This document shows positions 59,068 through 64,000 of a stretch of DNA of 64,000 nucleotides, one piece after another. Position 1 is the stretch's first letter, and each line of letters begins with the position of its first letter. The notes below the pieces were generated by a model. The model was not told the DNA's origin and made no database searches. It saw nothing but the letters and a program-made list of their open reading frames with translations. Made by a program: the position numbers and the translations under genes. The stretch is from NCBI RefSeq assembly GCF_000006405.1, contig NW_003213889.1, positions 567,789 to 631,788 on the forward strand, in the 5' to 3' direction. The stretch comes from Perkinsus marinus ATCC 50983 (Eukaryota > Perkinsozoa > Perkinsida > Perkinsidae).

Positions 59068-61956
59068 ATGGATCAATTTTTGAACAACGCTGAGCCCCGT
59101 ACCCATTCCGCGCCACTCAGTGTAGACAAACTCCGGCTAGAGCTCGCGAGCCACCCAGATGTGCTCCATAGAGCACTGATAAGTGCACTGGAAACCGTGT
59201 CTGGCAACAGCTCCTCATCCGCCCAACAAGAGGTAGTGCCCGGCCCGATGGATGTTGCTGAGCATCCGCCATACATTGCAGACTCATTGTCTACAAAAAC
59301 GCGTGGCAAAGGTCGCAACTACTGTCTAATACCGCACGAACCATTCGCTATTCTTCCTGTCGCCGAGAGTACGTATGGCACGTATTTCGAATTTGTCTAC
59401 TCTCAAATTCAAGACGGTCCGCCAGAATCAGTATGGGCGTAAAACTAGTGGGACAACAAGCTCAGCTCATGGCCTACACTGGTATCGGTCACCGATAATC
59501 GGTGCCCGTCTCATAATCGACGGGGTTATCGCCCTCGTCCTTTCTCGGCAATGATTGTTCAAGGCAATGATGGTCTCTTTCGCATATGGACCACTGGTGA
59601 ACACGCGATCCATAAGCGCAATATAATCGGTGCTGCTAATAAACGGTGTGTAGTTTCAGACGAGGTGAAAAAGATCATCGATGATTTCGTGCTAGGACAA
59701 GGCACGGTTAAAGGAACTCTCAACCTCATATTGGAACGAAATCTCCTCCCGGAGGGATTGCCTGTGAAGCAACTCACTGCGGCAATTTTCCGGAGAAGGC
59801 ACGTGATCATGAGGTCTAATCCCGCCCGCCCACAACCCTCTGATGCGCGGCTCCCATCGGAGTTAGAGAATTTCTCGAATCGAGGACTGGCGTGCCAGAC
59901 TCAATGGATGAGGCTTTTTGTATCTCATACAACTTGTATGATACAAGATGGATGCCGACTCGGATCTAGTGTACGCTTATTTTACTACGAAGAGGTTAAT
60001 TCTTCTGGGTGGCACGGTACCGGTGATAGCGGCTGACCATACATTTAAAATTCCGTGGCTACCACTACCCTTCCTTGTAGTTGGTGCCGTGAATAAAAGC
60101 TCTGGATACGATTTTTTTATAGCCGGTTCTTCGGTGAAGGAAGATGACAGTAATATAGCTGCTATACTTTATACGGGTGCTATAGCACCCGCATTCGAAG
60201 CTCTGCGACAAGTATGTTATTCTCTTAGTATAGACCATAACAGTTGCTTTTGTTGGTGATTCATCATCATCCCCATCTCGTGCATTCCCATCTGTATCAC
60301 AGATCTGTATTATTGATAGCTATTTCAAACTTTAGCGATGCATCATATGTCTCAGGCGTATGGAGATATAAGTCCATTCGAACTCGATAAATCCCTTCGT
60401 TGGCCAATTGACAATTTGCGGTCCGATGCTCCTTTACGAGTGAGGATGTTTTGCTTCGCACATCTCTGGCGAGACATTATAAATAAAAATCTGGGTGGAG
60501 CATCTGACGAAGACGTGTTGGATGTCCGAAACAAATTCAAAGAAGATGTAACAACATTACAGATATGTCCGACTGACAGTCTATTCTCCTTCGCTGCCCG
60601 GCTAATGTGCGAGGCATGGAAGGGAGACTTCCCCAGGTTGATATTTTTCGCGAAATTGGCTCAGAACAAGAGCCTGCTGGTTTCAAGGGTGCTATCCGGC
60701 ACCTTCAAGGGTACTGCGAATGAACAATTGTACCGAAGGAACAAATGATTCAGTAAAGTCTGGTAAGTCTGACATTCTATGTCAATCATCATTAACAGCC
60801 TCACGATTTTTCAGGATTGATGGCCCCCACGACGAACCTCAGCGGTTTAACAAGAAAATCTATGAAACTTTGTGCACACAAGTCCTCCGCAGCGGTTGAT
60901 AGAGGCATTGGAGAAGAACGGAATCTGGCTGATGATAGACAATCAACCAAGGACGACGTTTTGACTCAAAACTTTTGAGGCCTGGGCCAGGCCCGAAGTT
61001 CTCGTCCATTTGCTAGTCCGCCTGGGAAATGGACGAGAACTTCGGCTGCGCAAGATATTTTCAACGATTCAACGATATTATGCGGTCGGTATGTCATCGT
61101 ATCCAATAGTCTGCTGAAAATTCACGGGCCACCTGATAGATCTGGAGAAGATGAACTTTCGCGGGAGGTCGGCAACTTCCTTAGCAAGTACGACTCTGCC
61201 GACATCGATGTTTAGGAGGGATGGAGTGATTATGTGCGCAGTACGTCGTACTGAGTACGAGGAGCTTGAAAGTGGTCAAACGTGGTCAGACCGGTGAATA
61301 TCATTCGTGTAGCTGGAGCTTCGATGGAGTGCGTAACCGATTCTGTCGCCACAACTTGGGTATACATCTAATGAAAGGAAACCTTGCATATTACCATATA
61401 ACCGACGCCAGGCCGTTCGGAGGGCCACCAGTTAGAGACTGTGCCGGGTATTATGAAGTCATCGGCTCGTTGGGTTCTAGAGGTTTGCGTTACTGTTAGG
61501 TTCAGACGTTCCCGTGCGCTCGATGTGAGACCATCGTACACCCAGCGTCGTACTAATTCGCTGAACGGGGTTGCCCGTTGGCATTCGCCTACGCTACCGA
61601 ACGACGCCCACCAAGTACCACCGATATTCAGGCGCAATTCAAACTCATCAAGCCTTTGACTGGAGGCAAGTGAAGAAGATATCACGTCCAGCGAAGATGA
61701 AGAAGGTAAGAGTATATTGTGGAAATGATTGCTGATCCGCTGCTCAAGCTATGAAATGTGGAATATCGCTGTTGCAGATCCTCGGCGGCTAGACGAAAGC
61801 TCCAGAGTGAACTCTCTCGAGCCAGAGAGCGATTCCGAGTCGGACACCAACTTGAGCACTTCAGAGTCAGACACCGGCTTGAGCGCTTCACAGTCAGACA
61901 CTGATTCTAGCGATTCTATCGAAGTCACTCAAGATATGCCTAAGCCCGAATCGTAG
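59068..61956 (+). CDS. MULE-type transposase gene with ultra-short introns
   Basis: DNA transposase or a gene derived from one. Removing twelve GT-AG introns (59439-59465, 59920-59947, 60212-60233, 60307-60335, 60711-60738, 60763-60814, 60958-61016, 61085-61109, 61210-61241, 61431-61458, 61615-61665, 61706-61777) leaves one frame of about 811 codons. Order: leader; FAR1/FLYWCH-like region with Cys and His (DNRCPSHNRRGYR ... WTTGEHAIHKR); catalytic core with first Asp in VIAADHTFKIPWLPLPFLVV, second Asp in ITVAFVGDSSSSPSRAFPSV, then MFCFAHLWRDI; KGTNDSVKSG; a SWIM-like finger EYHSCSWSFDGVRNRFCRHN; and an acidic Ser-rich tail (SDSESDTNLSTSESDTGLSA). Eight introns are only 22-32 nt. If these are not spliced, the gene is a pseudogene with several frameshifts. 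No terminal inverted repeats were found. Confidence 0.7.
60979..61045. repeat. Double-hairpin element 4 in the transposase gene
   Basis: A short stem GGCCTGG-G-CCAGGCC (60979-60993) followed by a perfect 19-bp stem (60993-61011 and 61027-61045, arm CCGAAGTTCTCGTCCATTT, loop 15). In the gene model the left arm lies in an intron and the right arm is coding (EMDENFG). Confidence 0.85.
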
Positions 61957-62958
61957 ATGGACCTCGTCGCTCACGTGTCCGAACCGCGGTGGGGCAGGAG
62001 AAGAAGCAAAGTAGATTAGTGCCGCGCAAGAGCATTTTGTGCCGACAGAGAAAAATTTTGTGCCGAGCAGAGAAGATTTTGTGCCGAAGAAAGGATGACA
62101 GCCCGCAGTGACGCAATCTGTTTGTCCCACCCGAAACCCGACGGGACACCCGAAACCCGACGTGTTGTCGAGAGAACCCCGAAGGGAATGACCCATACAA
62201 CAATAGTATGGGAGAGTGTTCAGGGTGAACCAGCGAGCGAGTGAAGTGAATTCCGTCGACAGGTGGACCGACTGTGCTGGGGGCCCCGCTGTGCGGGGCA
62301 GCACAGGAGGCCTATGAACGTGCAGTCGCACCCTTCTCTCTTCCCAGCCCCCATCCGGGCTGAGGATGCTCATATCATTCCCTATCCTAAGGTTCAACTC
62401 TGCGTGTAACACAAGGTGATAAACCCTCTACCGTAGAGGCCCTCTCACAAGCTACCACTTCTCAACAAGGAAGTAGTGAGGCGTAATGACTCATTACAGT
62501 CAACCCTCTCTGAGAGTGTCGATACCTCTCTGCTGGCTCGACTGTAGCCATACCTTTGCTCAAGGTCCTAGCATTTCTTCCCGTGAGATGAACGTCTCGG
62601 ATTGAAACGTTTTATATTGACGCATTTAGTTGACTGATCCGTGACTCGCGTGATATGCACGGCTTGTATTATAGGCTCGTTATGGAGCAAAGTGGTGTGA
62701 CTAAATCGCACTTCACGAATGGAACACTACGCGTGAAACTGATTCACGCGTTTCACGAGTGCATCTCCGTACATCTCGGTAAGCTACAATGGATTTGTTC
62801 AGTGAGCTTGTGATTTCACTGAACTGCAATAGTAGATTAAGTTATTGTCGAAGGTTAATTGTCCGCGTTAGGTATGAACATCGAGTTGAAAAGCACAACT
62901 GCTTCCAGTCGCACAGTAGCGTTGTACTGAATAGTTAGCAGCTGCGTTTATCATCCCG
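61957..62958. other. Intergenic with CCCGAAA words and hairpins
   Basis: No gene seen. CCCGAAACCCGACGGGACAC and a repeat of it lie at 62129-62162, echoing 23205-23260. Hairpins: GCCCCGC-TGT-GCGGGGC (62283-62299) flanked by CTGTGCT/AGCACAG, and ACGCGTGAA-ACTGA-TTCACGCGT (62729-62751). Confidence 0.6.
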
Positions 62959-64000
62959 ATGATGAACATCCTCCTCGTCGTCCTATTGATATGTGGTGTG
63001 GTTTGTACCTTCAAGATGGGCAACGTTCGCATACAGATGAAGACGACGCATTTCTGCAACCTCGCCCTGAAGGACATCAAGGGGAACCCAGTGGCATGTC
63101 ACACCTCCAAGGCTATGGAGACTGAAGGGCTGGTTCTACCTGGTATGGATGATAACAAGTCGTTCACCGTTCATCGAGACATCTTCCTTGCCAAGGACGG
63201 TCAAGCGGTAGTTCAGGCAGCGCCAAATCACCCGTATCTGTATATCCTCATGAGCCAGAACGACACTCACTTCAGCATCTCCCAACTCTTCAATAAACAG
63301 TCATTCCCCCTAGAGGAGGGAACCAGGCGAAAGAATGATACGCCCAATTCTCGCAGGCTCAATGCCAATCGTACGCTTGAGGATGATGGTTGGGTCTATA
63401 AAGGTTTGGTAGATGAAGGTGGACAGAAGCTGAACAAATGGGTCAGAAGTGGCGTAGAAGGTGTGGATCCCAAATCGGGTCTCAACTTCACTGCCCTCGC
63501 TCAGACTGGTGTGATCAGTAACGCTTGGGTTCTCTATCTAGACAAGGATCAGAAGCAGATGGTGAAGGTCTTGGGTATTAACACCTTCGAGAATGATACA
63601 GTCTACCTCGAGTCCAACGTCACTCATTGGGAAGAGCTGGACGATGCATTAACTCTGGACGTTGCCATGAAGGATATTTACGCGGCGTATGACATTGTCA
63701 AGAGTCACAATCAGCCACCAGCGGAGGAACAGGCTCCAGAACTGGATGTTGATTTCATCAAGACTCGCTTGGTTAGCGAAGAGGCTCGTCTATTCTTCAA
63801 CGATGGGAAGAGCCACGACTGGAGGTCGAACAAGACTCATATTCGTGGAGATAAGTCGGTAGCACCGATCGATTACTTCCGCCTCCCCAATGGCACTGCT
63901 GCACATAAGTTCTTCCTGTACAAGTACGACTCCCCTGTTCAAGGTCAGGAGGACTTCGAGTTACCACCGGCTTGCAGGAGCGGTGTGACCAACTCAGCCA
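62959..64000 (+). CDS. Secreted glycoprotein-like protein, 3' end outside window
   Basis: An open frame of 347 codons without a stop, continuing past the right edge as one exon. It starts MMNILLVVLLICGVVCTF, a clear signal peptide with a second Met directly after the first. The mature part is soluble with no membrane helix in view. Eight N-x-T sequons occur in about 290 residues (QNDT, KNDT, ANRT, NFT, ENDT, SNVT, SNKT, PNGT), and I count no N-x-S among them, so heavy N-glycosylation is likely. A stretch around WVLYLDKDQKQMVKVLGI looks like the edge of a beta-rich domain. Family not recognised. Preceded by the transposase gene on the same strand with a 1-kb gap. Confidence 0.85.
   Translation, partial: MMNILLVVLLICGVVCTFKMGNVRIQMKTTHFCNLALKDIKGNPVACHTSKAMETEGLVLPGMDDNKSFTVHRDIFLAKDGQAVVQAAPNHPYLYILMSQNDTHFSISQLFNKQSFPLEEGTRRKNDTPNSRRLNANRTLEDDGWVYKGLVDEGGQKLNKWVRSGVEGVDPKSGLNFTALAQTGVISNAWVLYLDKDQKQMVKVLGINTFENDTVYLESNVTHWEELDDALTLDVAMKDIYAAYDIVKSHNQPPAEEQAPELDVDFIKTRLVSEEARLFFNDGKSHDWRSNKTHIRGDKSVAPIDYFRLPNGTAAHKFFLYKYDSPVQGQEDFELPPACRSGVTNSA

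Noticed and set aside
1-64000. Spliced-leader relics and TTTAGGG telomere arrays
   Set aside because: I looked for the dinoflagellate/Perkinsus leader end (GGCTCAAG before an exon) and for CCCTAAA arrays and found no convincing instance.

Overview
The window looks like nuclear DNA of a single-celled eukaryote. Genes carry many short GT-AG introns (mostly about 38-60 nt), intergenic gaps are sometimes under 150 bp, and neighbouring genes mostly point the same way. Gene content is eukaryotic: BK-type K+ channel, RTF1, CLN3, V-ATPase subunit e, NIPA transporter, ER DnaJ, golgin-like and RING-H2 proteins. An alveolate, most likely a Perkinsus-like protist, fits best, but that is inference from gene style and not from a marker gene. 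A 100-N run at 39026-39125 marks a draft assembly.

Layout. 1-285: cut-off copy of a V-ATPase subunit e gene. 966-1720: 53-bp minisatellite. 2190-7741 (+): BK/Slo-like K+ channel. From 9.2 to 56.6 kb nearly everything is on the minus strand: intronless NIPA-like transporter; a novel protein with repeated SPFDxRF motifs; RTF1 of the Paf1 complex; a PDZ/coiled-coil golgin-like protein; a second V-ATPase subunit e; CLN3; a repeat-rich stretch (22-26.4 kb) with a truncated second copy of RTF1; a coiled-coil protein; an ER DnaJ; then three tandem paralogues (35637-42065, 42207-48453, 50693-56647) of a secreted coiled-coil family I do not recognise. The exception is a membrane RING-H2 gene at 27491-28753 (+). 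After 57 kb the coding strand is plus: a small hypothetical gene, a MULE-type transposase gene that reads through only if several 22-32-nt introns are removed, and a secreted N-glycan-rich protein running off the right end.

Themes. Much of the set serves the secretory and endolysosomal system: the V-ATPase subunit, CLN3 and the golgin lie head to tail within about 4.5 kb, next to ER DnaJ and several signal-peptide proteins. The most unusual material is (1) the three-gene secreted coiled-coil family, with a shared N-terminal module, a shared promoter-like element and apparent 3' intron loss in one member; (2) the ultra-short introns of the transposase gene; (3) double-hairpin elements of unrelated sequence at four loci; (4) the SPFDxRF repeat protein. 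All gene models were read by eye; splice sites are inferred, and multi-exon features are given as outer boundaries.
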